From the NCBI GenBank assembly GCA_023853785.1, contig JAJIRX010000830.1, positions 1 through 64,000 of the forward strand: 64,000 nt of DNA. The letters run 5' to 3'. Below are positions 45,545 through 57,386 of this stretch, one piece after another; the stretch's first letter is position 1, and the number at the start of each line of letters is the position of its first letter. Position numbers and translations under genes: made by a program. This DNA is from Psilocybe azurescens. Its lineage: Eukaryota; Basidiomycota; Agaricomycetes; Agaricales; Agrocybaceae. The notes beneath the pieces are model-generated. The model was given only the letters and a program-made list of their open reading frames with translations. It had not been told where the DNA came from and searched no databases.

Positions 45545-47560
45545 AACACGCGCGCTCCCGGGTCAAACAGCAACCAGGAAACTCCCCTACTACCCAGCCT
45601 CACGGCCGACCAACAACGCCTTCGAGTTCTAGAGTCTAAGCAATTTTCACAGTCTGGATAAGGAAGCAGGCACAACGTCAGTCATCGAAACCAAAACAAA
45701 CAATCTAGAAACGGAAACTTACCTTGGCATATAACGACTCGACGACTTTGCTGATCTGCTCGAGGGTCTCGATGGCGGCTCCGTATGTGTTCTGTACGGG
45801 TGTTCAAGAGCGAGTGAGTGAACGGCGTACAAGGGGGGAGGGAAGGAGGAGGAGAAAGGAAAAAGAAAAGAAGACTTACATCGGCTTTCGGCTCGTCGTA
45901 GATGACGAGACACCCGCGACCCTGGTCCAACACGCCATAGAGCACTTTATCAAGGATCATCTTCGACAGTCTGCCATGCAAAAAACAAAAAAAAGTCAAC
46001 GCTGACATCCCACCAGACCAACGCAACGCAAATAAAAAAACGCACTTGGTCCATCGACCAACCGTGCCAGAGAAGTCCCGAAATCCCAAATGGTGATAAT
46101 AAAAGCCGCGACTCACTGACCTGATACTCCCTCAACATCCCCTAAAACGCCCTCAAATCCCGCTTCTGGTGCGCGCGCGCGACGGCTCACATACTCTCCA
46201 CGTCTCGCGAAGACGCGTACCGCAGGGCGAGGTTGATGGTGAGCAGGGTGTTCACGTCTTCGGGTTGTTATTGGCGGTGCGGTGGCGGCAGTGATCGAGA
46301 AATGACTAGGTGGTGGAGGCAACGAGAAACGGCGTTCGCGTTGGTCAGGGAGAGAATTAGGGAAAGGCGGGATTGAATAGAATATAACGTCAGTTGCGAT
46401 ACGATGCATATGCATGAGGAAAAAAGGGAAAAACGGACAAGGTAAAGCACGAGCATGAGCACGAGCACGATCGACGAAAGGCCGCACGAAAGAAACACAA
46501 TACCCACCAAATTCAACATAGAATAATCTTGCACAACAGCATATACTCCAGCTCCTTCAACGCCTTTCCCGCCCCCACTACCCCCTCTCACTACCCCCCC
46601 TCGATCTCGCCCAGCGCCGACAGTTTCTCAAACGCCTCAAAGAAATACGAGTACGCGGTGCTATAGTCCTTCTCTTCCGTATGGAGGATGTCGGACTGCA
46701 GATCGAGCTAGACTTGAAGGGAAGGCAGACAGTAGATTGCATTGGCGGCTGTGCGGAAGGGTATTAGGGATGCCTGGGTGGGGTGGGGGTTAGCGTAAGT
46801 CTGAGTAGTTCGGAGACCGAGGAAGAGGAAGGAGAAAACGCAATACACCTTAGCCTTGGGCATCTTTCCCAGCCCGCGATACACCCGGCTCTCGAGGAGG
46901 TGCACCTCCGCGAGGATCATCTTGTTGTCGATCCGCTTGAGCTCTGTGAGCTGGGTATCGATGAGCGCAAGTGCAGGTTGGTACTGGCGGGACTCGAGTT
47001 ATCTGTATGTATGTACGATAACTTAGCATACAAAATCCAAAAACTGGAATTATGACAATGGGAGAGTGCACGCACAGTCCGACAAGCCGCGCTTCGAGAC
47101 TGTGCTTGTGCTGCAGGAAAATACGCTTCTCCTGGTTGGCCCAGGCGATGCTGTCCGTCAGCGCTTTCATCTGCACTTTCTGGGAGTCGGGGATGGCGGC
47201 GAAGTAGTCCAGGAGCGTGCGGACTGCGCGGGGTGGTAATCAGAGATCAGATCGATGGAATAGAGAGAAGGAGGAGTAAGGACGTACTGAGCTTCGCAGT
47301 CTTGGCTTTGGCAGTAGACGACATGAACACCCGTGAGCGGTTGATGACCTCCGTCAGCCCCTCCGCGTACTTGTGTGCATGCATCTGTCAGTCAGCTCCA
47401 TCCATGAAATGTACATAAGACCCGAAAGCGTACTTTTGATCACGATAGAGCTCGCTGAGCTTGACAAACGCCGCATCATGGTCCCTTAACCCCTCCCCAC
47501 TCTGGCCGGTTTAAGTCGCTAGGATCTGCTTGTACAGCGCCTCAGGAGTGGAGGTGTACG
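45545..47560 (-). pseudogene. rpn6: 26S proteasome subunit Rpn6 (PSMD11) fragment, copy 2
   Basis: A longer copy than copy 1. Pieces in minus-strand order: PEALYKQILAT, a stop, then DHDAAFVKLSELYRDQK (about 47540-47430); EVINRSRVFMSSTAKAKTAK (about 47350-47290); VQMKALTDSIAWANQEKRIF then LQHKHSLEARL (47180-47080); LLESRVYRGLGKMPKAK (about 46870); a CAG-to-TAG change at about 46712; LALRYASSRDVES (about 46220); MILDKVLYGVLDQGRG (about 45930); AAIETLEQISKVVESLYAK (about 45750); end TVKIA (about 45645). Introns are kept. The PCI core between 46190 and 45970 is mostly missing. A CCT3 piece in the same orientation adjoins its 5' side. Confidence 0.88.
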
Positions 47561-47584
47561 CGTAAGCTTACGCACGCACAGGGC

Positions 47585-47990
47585 GACAGCAATGATGGTC
47601 CTTTGTTGTAGGCAGAGATGATGACGACCAGGTTGATGTTCCGCTCGAGGATTGCGCGAGGATCTCGCCGGCTGTGTAGTGGACGGGTGGGTGAAGTGGA
47701 AGTGGTAAGGAAGAAGAAAAAGCAGAGGGAGGAAGAGAGAGGAGGACTGCGCGCCGAGGATAACACGTGTGGTGCTATCACCGCACTCCTCGTCCTAGGT
47801 CCTGCTGAGCTCGATCATGTTCTTCACGGCGGAGTGCGCGACATCGATCTCGCGCAGGCTCGCATTGCCATCGTTCGTTAGTCTGCATACATGAGGGAGA
47901 ACAGGATTTGGATTGGGATTGGGATTAGTAACGGATCAGGTCAGGGTTGGAACCAGAGTTATGGCGAGTAATCAGGGACTGAGGGTGATT
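47585..47990 (-). pseudogene. cct3: chaperonin CCT3 (TCP-1 gamma) fragment, copy 1
   Basis: CCT3 is one of eight subunits of the cytosolic chaperonin TRiC. This piece holds REIDVAHSAVKNMIELSRT, a TAG where Gln is expected, DEECGDST (about 47880-47760), then LERNINLVVIISAYNK (about 47650-47605). After NK the sequence stops matching and the Rpn6 fragment begins within about 50 bp, so the two are joined in one block. The second copy (49850-51290) has the same exons and extends further on both sides. Confidence 0.85.
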
Positions 47991-48098
47991 CACGCACACA
48001 ATTATCAGGAATAACAAATGCTTAATCACGTGATATGTTGATTCTCTTCCAACGCCACCTCACCCATCTTTACAACGTCCCTCTGTCTTACTCTCCTA

Positions 48099-48548
48099 GT
48101 GAAGTTAACATCCAATGTGAGTCCTTTCTGCTGTAGATGCTACGCCAATGGCTCACATGCATATACCTTTAGGAGCTCGGCAGAGCAACCACAAGTTCAG
48201 GAGCAGGCTTTGTGGAAGCGTGGAGGCCCTGTTCCCGAGAAGGTGTTCGGTTTCATCTTCAGCCACAACCGCAAAATTGCCTGGGCAAATAAGCACAACA
48301 TTGCGCCTGAGCAGCCGGAATATATCCGAGTTCAATTGGCTTGGAATGCGATTGCGAAACAGCTCCCGACAGGACACCGACGCCTGGCACTCGTTCACGA
48401 CGATAAATCTCCTGTAATCTGCCTGGTCATTGCAAACAACAAATCCGAGACAGAGATGGCGAAAACGAAGGATCAGGCCCTTATCAAGGCGTTTCAGAAA
48501 GTAGTAGGGGAAGAGAGACAGCCACAGTGGTTCCGCCAGACTTTTTGA
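48099..48548 (+). CDS. hypothetical protein, up to 149 residues
   Basis: A continuous frame with clean codon structure: PEKVFGFIFSHNRKIAWANK, then PEYIRVQLAWNAIAKQLPTG, then a tail rich in K and E ending QWFRQTF. A GTGAGT at 48117 followed by CTGTAG suggests that the first codons may instead be spliced, so the N-terminus is uncertain. No domain is recognised. It lies between two CCT3 fragments and is one of the few undamaged frames in this part, so it is a candidate live gene. Confidence 0.5.
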   Translation: MKLTSNVSPFCCRCYANGSHAYTFRSSAEQPQVQEQALWKRGGPVPEKVFGFIFSHNRKIAWANKHNIAPEQPEYIRVQLAWNAIAKQLPTGHRRLALVHDDKSPVICLVIANNKSETEMAKTKDQALIKAFQKVVGEERQPQWFRQTF

Positions 48549-49845
48549 GCCTCGTTACCCATACATTATCGCCTCATGACCCATTAATGCATTTCATTAA
48601 CTAGCATGCTACCTAAAAACTCCTAATCCTATCTACCATACTCGTCTTTAATGAACATGAGAATATGAACACTCAGAATTGTGCATACGGGTAAGCGGAG
48701 GTGTCGGACTTGAAGGGAAGTTCTACAGTCATAGACCTAGATTCAACAGAGGTTGCGTGCCGATATGATCCTGGTGCGGTTGAGAATGGACGAACCAAGA
48801 AGAAACGAAAAAAAGCAAGGAGATGGTGGTGGTTGAGAGGAAAGGTAGGTGGATCTGGCGTCGTTGATTTGGGTTATGGGGCACTTTTGATAAGAGTAGG
48901 GTAGGGTGGGTCACCGCGGGTGGTGGTAAGGCAGGCTGGCGGTAGGCTGGTACAATATTACAGGGCCCTTGAAAAAGCGAAGTTGACTTAATCCTACAAA
49001 ATCATTCGGGTCAGTGTCTGAACTTGAATAGTTAGCATACGATATTTCGGGGATACATAGGTGCAAAATTCCGAACGCCCGCTCCGCCAAACAGAATCTG
49101 TCTTCCATGATAACATATCATCGAAAGATTCATTATTACGCTGAGAACTATATCTCATTTTCTTAAAACACGAAAGGATGCGTTTACTTCTACGTAGAGA
49201 AGGATATGCCCCAGAACAAGGGCAAACTACGATTGGGGATATGCGACGAGCCCTCTGATTTCGATGCTCATGTCGAACAGCTCATCGGAGCTATAGGCTT
49301 GTCCAGGCCTCGTTGGCTCTTAGAAAAATCTCCCCTATCGCCATCGACTTGGCTTTGATTTCTCATCGTAATGTTATTCACGACACTACACAATTCCAGC
49401 AGCATAATATAGAATATAATAATACAGAATTACAACATTAAGCGTAGACGAAAGACGAGATCAGCTCAGATTGCTATACATGTTTCGCAATTGCATCACC
49501 CATATGTGCTTGATCACGAACATAAAGGTGAAGGTAGTAGGATGATGATGGAGAATCGAGCTTGAAGAAAGCCGCTCCAATTTCATCACACCTCCACATC
49601 CGCTCTGGACTTGATATCACGATCATCTATTGTCGGGGGCTCTCGTCCAGTGGATGTAGTGCCAGCACTTGCGCTATCCGATCTGGACATCTCCGTTTCG
49701 TTGACTTTAATTCGCAACTAACAGTTTAATCCATCAGGAATCGGCGTCACTGCGTTTCGGTAACCTTGTGCAACACAAAGGGCTCGAAGTATGCGGAACG
49801 CATGAAAGAGATGGACAGTCGGATGGAACGTGCGTTAAGGCTGAG
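48549..49845. other. mostly unassigned; possible C-terminal exon on minus strand
   Basis: On the minus strand at about 49720-49600 a frame reads KVNETEMSRSDSASAG then DDRDIKSRADVEV and a stop, which looks like a real protein end, but I cannot identify it. The rest shows short frames only. Confidence 0.3.
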
Positions 49846-49849
49846 GTGC

Positions 49850-51290
49850 TGAAAATAAGAATGAGGAACTATATAAAGGTGAGAAGATGCATCGACTTAC
49901 GTAGCGAGAAAAGAGTTGGCGTAGACTAATCGTGCAGAAACTTCGTAAGAGAACGGAAGGCGATGGTATAGAGAAATAAAGACGCATACATTTGCTGATG
50001 ACGAAGTGGATTCCCAAGAACATCAGATTCGTGTGCATGGAGGCGTGAGTGTGTGTTGCTCGAGGGCTGCGGTGCGGGTGGGTGGTGTTATTAATATCAA
50101 CATACGAACGAAGGCGAAGGAAAGAGCAGCAGAAAAACACACCGGACACCCCCTTCTCCATAACGACCAAATATGGCTTTAACTCCAACAACCTTTCACA
50201 CAACCCCTTACCTGCTCCACCTCGATCTCCTGAGCGCGCGCCCAGTCCCTGAACTCCATGTTCGTCTAGCTCTCGCGCTTCTTGTACTCAAGCGGGAGGT
50301 CGAGCAGGATGATGCGCCGCCGCATGGCGGGGTGCGTAACGTCTGTGTTGAGGAGTACGCCCGAGAGCACGCGCGATTCTTCGATATCGCCGCCCGGGAT
50401 CTTCTCGACGCGTGCATATCTCTTCATATCAGCATTCGTCTGCCTATGCACACGGCCCTGCCTGTCTCTGCCCATGCCCTCCCCCGCCGCAGCTGCAGCA
50501 CGGGCGCGACACCATGGCCGTGGCTTACACCGACAGTACACACTGCCTGCAATGCGAGCGCACACATTATATCCGACTAAAACCTGAATAACTTGGCGCC
50601 GATGAATGTCTTGAAAAGGTCGAGAGTTTGCGCGTCGTTGGCGGTGTCGATGGGGACGGAGATGCGCTGGATGATGGAGAGCACCTCGGCGAGGGCTTTG
50701 TTGTAGGCGGAGATGATGACGACCGGATGAATGTCCCGCCCGAGCTGGGAGAGGAGCTGGGAGAGGGGCTGCGCGAGGATCTCGCCGACTGTGCAGTGAG
50801 TGGAGTAACGGGAGAGAGGGGGAGAGGGAGTTGAGTGAGAGAGGAAAAAGAAGGGAGGGGGCGACTGCGCACCGAGGATGATAACACTGGGGTGTCGTCG
50901 CCGCACTCTTCGTCCTGGGTCCTGCTGAGCTCGATCATGTTCTTCGCGGCGGGGTGTGTGACGTCGATCTCGCGCAGGATCACGTTGCCGGCGTGTGTCA
51001 GTCTGCACGCATGAGGGAGAACAGGAACAGGATTGGGATTAAAAACGGGATGAGGTCAAGGTCGGAATCAGAATTATAGCATTGGGATAATGAAAAAGAG
51101 AGGAATGACGCACAGGATACCACCCATGCGATTGAGGATCATATTGAGCATGGCTTTGTGGCCCAGACACTCTGCGACCTCTGCACGTCACCATCGCCAT
51201 CACGATCTTTAGTGGTGCTGGCCAAGGATAAGATGCAGGGAAGCGCACCTTTGCAGCGGTGATGTTGGATGGGTATCTGCCCCTACACCA
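49850..51290 (-). pseudogene. cct3: chaperonin CCT3 (TCP-1 gamma) fragment, copy 2
   Basis: Exons in minus-strand order: SNITAAK (about 51265), CLGHKAMLNMILNRMGGIL (about 51170-51110), EIDVTHPAAKNMIELSRTQD then EECGDD (about 50980-50890), HPVVIISAYNKALAEVLSII then QRISVPIDTANDAQTLDLFK (50740-50600), ARVEKIPGGDIEESRVLSGV then THPAMRRRI and LEYKKRES (50430-50280), a TAG where Gln is expected, MEFRDWARAQEIEVEQ, and CERLLELKPYLVVMEKGVS (about 50200-50140). Introns are retained; the apical and C-terminal equatorial parts are lost. It is longer and better kept than copy 1. Confidence 0.9.
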
Positions 51291-52950
51291 ACTAAATAGA
51301 CCAGGAACGCTAATGACGATTAAGAATAAACATATTTTGAGTCGGGTCGGAAGAAATGGGCCGGAAGCAAAGAACAAGCACACCGGAACCACACGGCGAT
51401 AAAATTTGGATCGGAGCTTGAATAAATGTTCCCCCAATCGTCTGCGCTACCTGAGTGGTATTACACTGCGGCTATCAATCCCATGCTATGACTTCAATTG
51501 CAAGTTGTATACGAGATTTATTTATGAGCCTGTTATTACCCTTCTCGTGCTCCTAATAACAAGCCACGCCACCTGCACAGTCAGTGCCATTCCCTAACTC
51601 AGGTTACACAAATATAATCGTCAGAAAGAGATACGGAACTACGTATCGCAACAATGATCAGTACGGACTTGATATAATACTGAACTTTTGCGTAGGGAGA
51701 TTATATCACGCTGAATTATGGAACCACCATGGAGACATTATAAAGCACGAATGCGAGTGGGTACGCTGCGGCCGAATCCAGCACCGACATCACCATATGC
51801 TTGAATATTCTTTGCAGGCCGGACGGTATTATGCATATGCTGAAGACTAAAATATTTTGCTAATGTGGAAGGCATGGCTGTGCCTAGTGAGATGAACGTA
51901 AGACCACTTTTCATGTTATTGAGGAGATTGCGGTTCGTATAGGTGGATGGGTTGGTAAACAGCCCTGCTAAAACCATCACAGCATCTAAGAGACCCATAA
52001 TAGCATGAAAAGCGATTAATAGGAGTGTGTATGCGGAGTATAAGCTCTGCAACAAAAATTAATAGCGGGACCCAACACGAACTTCCCCAGATATTATCGC
52101 ACCTCAATATCTGTGAAGAACGTAGAGACATAAAATATACAGTGATGTCTTTATTAACTACTGACCAGCAGTCCGTCTGATACGATAAGCGCAGAAAAGA
52201 ACAGAAACTCATCGAGTATAGACATGCACGACAGGCCTGCTCTCAGCATCTCGAAGATGAATTCCCGCGTGTCTCCATTTCCCAAGCCCGCCCACTCGCG
52301 CGTGGGATTCAAGTAACCTTGAGGCGACTTTGAAGAGAACAGGAGAAGAGAGGTCCGGCCGCATCATTCTTCAGTCTTCAGCCAGCAGCCTTCCGTCTGA
52401 ATGGTGCTCACCGATTCGAGGTTCGTGCTGTATGTAAATGAATGTACGGTCGCATATATCCGAATCAGACAATTAAAGCGGAGGCTAATCTTCAGCTTAT
52501 TGGCGTCAACGCCTATCTCGAACCTACGGTGTTGGAGCGGAACTTCTCGGTGGAAAAGAAACTGATTTGGACGGATGGTTTAGGCTCACGTATTGCCTAT
52601 GCTCTTAACATATCGGATCAGAGTTAGTGCTCAAATATTCTTGCAGTACATCGTTTCTTCAGGGATCCTCTAGTCTCATACTATATCATTTACTTCATGA
52701 ACCTTCGGTACTGTGCCAGATGTTGATATACTATTAATACCATCAGTCTCAGCGTCCCATCCTCCTTAGGATGAAACGTCGAGACTATAGATATACCGGC
52801 AAGGGATGTGGTTCACGTCATTTTAGTATCGGAATAAATTTTATCTCGTAACGCATCTCCAGCGAAACGAAGAACGCAATATATTACGTTGATACCTAAC
52901 GATCTAGGTCCTCATAAATGCGACCCATAACATATCCACAAGCTCAGCAA
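51291..52950. other. no recognised gene; short open frames
   Basis: A minus-strand frame (52055-51738) begins with a hydrophobic stretch (LLLIAFHAIMGLLDAVMVLA) that could be a membrane segment. A plus-strand frame (52442-52627) reads LQLIGVNAYLEPTVLERNF. Neither is assignable. Confidence 0.35.
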
Positions 52951-52957
52951 TTCAGTT

Positions 52958-53565
52958 ATGCCAGAACTCTTACGCATGCTTAGTACAGATGCCCTGTTGA
53001 AAGTAAGTCAGCTTTAATCGACTGTCGCAACACATAATCTCAGGATACACCGAGAGCTTCAGCGGGGTTCGTGCAGCCTTCGCCTGCGCTAGCACCAACG
53101 TCGACGAGCAGGTTTAACCCTAAGAAGCTTCTTAGGAAATTTCCTGGGTTATGCGGGAGGAGGGACAGGGCAGGCGCCTACATCCCCTGCTGTGGATGTA
53201 CAAGGGAATCTCGTGCCGCCTGTGCGAAGCGGGCAAGGAGTGATGTGGGGTTATCGGAGAAGAAGGCGGATATGGAGAAAGAGAATGAGGAGGAGCGGAG
53301 GAGCAGGTTTGGCCAGCGATGGCTCAAGGGAAGTGGAAGCGGGAGCGGGAACGTCATCTTCGGGGGTAGTGGGAGTGATACGGGTGTTGTCGCTGGTGGA
53401 TCGGGGGTAGGGGCAGGGGCCAGCAGGAGGCCGGCGAAGCTGCGAGACGCGAGAAGGAGGAAGAGCAATTTCGAGTTCAAGGGCGTTAAGAACAATATTG
53501 TGGGTATCGTCATGCTGGAGATCCAGGGCGCGGATGATCTGCACAGGCTGGCCGACAGTAGGCTG
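52958..53565 (+). pseudogene. phosphatidylserine decarboxylase N-terminal/C2-domain fragment
   Basis: The start MPELLRMLSTDALLK splices (intron 53003-53043, 41 bp) to DTPRASAGFVQPSP, then TSRFNPKKLLRKFPGLCGRR. After a charged, glycine-rich linker comes FEFKGVKNNIVGIVMLEIQG then ADDLHRLA, the start of the C2 domain as found in fungal phosphatidylserine decarboxylases that make phosphatidylethanolamine at endomembranes. The match stops there; the rest of C2 and the catalytic domain are absent. The assignment rests on my memory of this family's N-terminus. Another C2 protein is possible. Confidence 0.55.
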
Positions 53566-54290
53566 ATAATTTACTTATCGAATCTATTCTTAACATTAGC
53601 ATGTGGACGAAGCAGGGTATTAATAGCATACTCTATTCATGCATCTAATCCATATCACTGAAATGTTGTTTTGATGCCTATCTCTCCTTTCGCCACAAAA
53701 TATTCAATCTACTCCATAATAAGGTACGGAAGAATCTTATAACCCCAACTAGCATGATCGCGACGTCAAAGGAAAATGCGTGGGGTCCTTCAGTGGGTGA
53801 GACGAGACTTACAGGCATCAATTCATCCTGCATGCACATGGACACAGAAATGCAAGGTTATTTCTATCCTGGCAGCCGTCGGTGGAAATAGAAAGCCAAC
53901 TAGAGTAACACTTTCAGTCATCGTGTACTGCGGATTCTGTCTTCATCAACCAAATACAACTATAAATTTATGATGCGTGCTTTCTGATGATACAGCATAA
54001 ATTGGGAAGTCGTAATTATAGAGCCTACTCGTATCATGCTGTACAGAGACGCCGTATGCGATACAAAGTCTAATAATATAACTCAAAGTTGTATCAGAGT
54101 TCAACATGTCGGAGTTCTGTTTCCAACGAAGACCCCGTGTCGCCTTTGGTCAAAATGCTCCTGGCGACCTGTTCTAAGTTCGCTATCGCCTGCAATCAAA
54201 CGAGCGCAGGGTGTAGTCGAATCAATATTGATGAAGTTGATAGGCATCTAATTTGTGAATGGACTCTGCCTCTAGACTCTAACACATAGG
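53566..54290. other. no recognised gene
   Basis: Short frames only. It leads into the left margin of the KDZ element. Confidence 0.45.
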
Positions 54291-54296
54291 GAAGTT

Positions 54297-54371
54297 ACAT
54301 TGTAGCGAGTGACTCGGTCCATAGAACGCTTACAATGTATACGAGTCACTCGATGCCAATGAATTCTATGG
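54297..54371. repeat. three words followed by their reverse complements in the same order
   Basis: ACATTGTA (54297), CGAGTGACTCG (54306), CCATAGAA (54319), then TACAATGT (54331), CGAGTCACTCG (54342), TTCTATGG (54364). Each of the last three is the exact reverse complement of its partner, but the order is A-B-C-A'-B'-C' and not mirrored. Confidence 0.8.
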
Positions 54372-55186
54372 AAAGCATTTATACCTAATAGAGTAATGGA
54401 CCATACAATATAGCAGCTGATTCAGTGCTACGAATGTATACATATAAGCATGCTGCTACCCATCTCGGGCTACGACCATTAAAGTTGTCGGGTCGGCCCC
54501 GTCTATCTCGGTCAATTGCCGACATAAAATATGTATTGCATTGTGCTACGTTAGCTATCATGAGAAGCAACATATGCCACTTTTTAAAAGTATTTCGTAA
54601 AATTTGCGTATGTTACTACATTATTATTAAGCTCAAGCTGCTACTAAAATTCCGAGATCGGCCCCGATGTCTATCTGCCGGTCGACCTTCTACTTTAATA
54701 CGGCTCGGGCCCGATATTACACACCCCGTTACCACGTTTAGTAAAAATGTGTATTGAAAAATAACTACATATAGCACACAAGTCATTGAACAGAGAAATT
54801 GTTCTAAACGGAAGCGGGTTGCGGCCGAACAAATTTGCGGTCGGCCACGATAATTGTCGGCCTAAATAGCGAATTGCACCACATTGTTCGAACATAAGTC
54901 AACGACATTAATGACTTCTCGAAATTGATGTCATCTATTTCTATATGTAAGACTTTGTTACCCAACTCGGGGAGCGGCCGGTCAAACGATGATATCGGCC
55001 CCGTAGGGAATCAACCATGTGTTGACCACAATGGTCTGTTGAGCTGAGAATATATTCAGTATATATGTGCTGTGCAGTGAAGTAGGCCAATAAAATTTCT
55101 GATGAGCTACATATAAGCTTTAAATTGGTAGGCAGACCGGTCGTGTAGATACAGTAGGCCTCGTAGAATGTCAGGTATGAAAATAT

Positions 55187-57326
55187 TTACAAAAGCATGT
55201 CATCGTCTTCGTCATCAACTGCAGACTGTCCTTCGCTGTCGGGATCCCTGTCATCTTCGTCAACTTGCAGCCAGGTGTGATCAACAAAATCAAAAAAAGA
55301 AGGTGAAAAAGGACGACGAGGGAGAGTAATTCTGGTGGGGGTCACAGAGTGTACTCCAGTATCTGCCTGAACCGCGCTAGTCAAAGATTCAACACGGGAG
55401 CCGCGTCGATCAGCTGACGGGGCCGTTAAGCAATTAGTAGATTCATCATCATCAGAAGAATACCAAGCACCGGCAACATTGGCCGCGCCGACAGGAGACG
55501 TGAAAGAATTGGAAGGAATACTGGTACGCCGTGAATAAGTGCTCAGGAGTGGTATATCATCCTCATCACTGTCCGTAGAATCCGACCACACACCGGCCGC
55601 TTCGGCAACCCCAACTAAACGTTCATTCCCCGGCTTCGCAGGCCTTGCGAGAGAAACATCGGCCATAGCTGGTGCATTTATGGAGGAGTTGGGTCCATCC
55701 GAAGCAAGATCATCGTCAGAAGAGATCGCCCATGTAGCAGCTAAAGTATTAGCATCGGTTGAATGTGGGTGTGCAGCTTCTTTGTTGTCAGATTCATCAT
55801 CGGATGATTCCTCTAACCAGAGTGCAGCGGCCTGGGCAGCTAGGTATCGGGTTGTGTCAGCAACAGTTGTCTGACCCTCAGCATGAGGTTCAACAGCGTC
55901 ATCACTGGAGACAGAGGATAGGTTCCACATTGCGGCAGCGTCTGCGGCCGTGCTCACGAATGTTAAATTCGGCGCCGACATTTCTGCAATTGGCACCGAA
56001 GTGAGTGGGGCAACCGGTCCCGACACTGAAGTGTTGATGGATGCGGATGACAAATTGGCAAGATTTTCATGCGGGGAAACAGTTTCTGCTGAGCTCCAAG
56101 TAGTCGTTCTTACGTTGGGTAGTGGATCAAGGCAGTCGGGAATAGAACGGGTGTGGACGCTGTTTGGCGAGTCGGCTCCGATGGCCGACACTGCAACTGA
56201 TTCCGCAGAAGATACATGATTGGTTGAAGAGTCTTGTCGACGGCGACGACCATCGGGTAGCGATTGTGAGTAGCCAGAGTGAGGAATTTCCCGAATATTG
56301 GGGTCTTCTGCGAGAGCCTTCAGGTCACTCGGGGTAAGTTCTGCTCCCCACGTCCATTTTTGAGAAGATATCGGAAGGGATAAAAGATCAGAAAATTGTT
56401 CAGCCGCATTCATCGCCATCCGCCTCGACCGACGCGTAATCAAAATGTTGTCAATGGTGTCAGGATATAACTTAGTGGTCGCTCGCCGGTACGGGCCCGT
56501 TGCCGATCGCGTGGCGGAATCTTCATCGCCCTGCGCAGGATCGCCCGTTTGTTGTTCTTTCAAGACAACCGCTTCATGTACTTGATGGAAACCGGCTGCC
56601 CGCCTCATGTTCAAATCGCTATCGGCATCGGCATGTACGTGAGCGGCCTGCGCTGCGTTCGAAACGGCCATAAGGTCTTCGCGCAATTCTAGTGCTAGAT
56701 TAAGATAACTTTTGCAGCGGTCGCAAGATGGCGACGGCACCGATGTAGGCGGGCGCGGCCCCAGCGTCTCGGTCACAATGTCTCGCAGTTGATAAGTTGC
56801 GTGAGTTCGAAGGGCATCTTTGATTATAAAGCTATTCAGCGTATATTTCATTGATACTTCATCGTCGCTATGCCACCAATCATTCAAGTAATTGTCGACT
56901 AGGCGAACTGGACTGTCTTTATCTACACCGGCATCCAATAAAGCTTGGAAATTGTCGGAGAATTTGACTGGATAATGTTCATACGGAATGTGAACTAGCG
57001 AAGCCGCTAACGACCGAACAATAATGGGAATCGTGACCGAAAGGCCGAGTGCCGATGCCCGGCCAATAAAAGACAAGACCAATTCCTATATCGATGTCGG
57101 GTGAAAATAAATACCACAAGTTAAATTCATTACATACGACCTCAGCGCACAGGAAGTGTTGTTTCCACTCCTGTTGGTCAATAGGTGACACGGCGATGAC
57201 AAGAAGTGCTGCCCGAAATCTTGACTCAGCATAATATACCAGTTCTTGTATGTCGGCGTGGATTGAATAGTGAGCGCCAGTCAAAGTAGTAAGTGGGTTG
57301 AACACTACAAATTCTTGGTTGGACAT
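55187..57326 (-). CDS. KDZ-element accessory protein, acidic, repeated Trp-SSDDDE motif, about 695 residues
   Basis: Exon 1 is 57326-57138 and exon 2 is 57085-55187; the intron 57086-57137 has GTATGT and ATATAG and joins CAEV to ELVLSF in phase. The N-terminal third looks globular (SVTIPIIVRSLAASLVHIPY); a CxxC pair (CDRCKS) is at about residue 185. The C-terminal half is disordered and acidic. A short motif recurs about every 29-48 residues: W near 450, 486, 515, 563 and 604, each preceded by an Ala-rich helix-like stretch and followed by SSDD/SDSDED. It ends DDEDDDMLL. The reading frame is intact over 2 kb, unlike the transposase next to it. Function unknown; a protein-binding or phosphorylation-dependent adaptor is a guess. 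Confidence 0.7.
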
Positions 57327-57386
57327 GATCGATTGAGTTCAAGATGAGTGTGAATAGATAATCGATCACAATATAAAATTACATAA

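Noticed and set aside
54473..55170. TCGGCC-rich sequence as a CpG island promoter
   Set aside because: The words continue through coding exons and introns for more than 9 kb, so a promoter explanation is insufficient.
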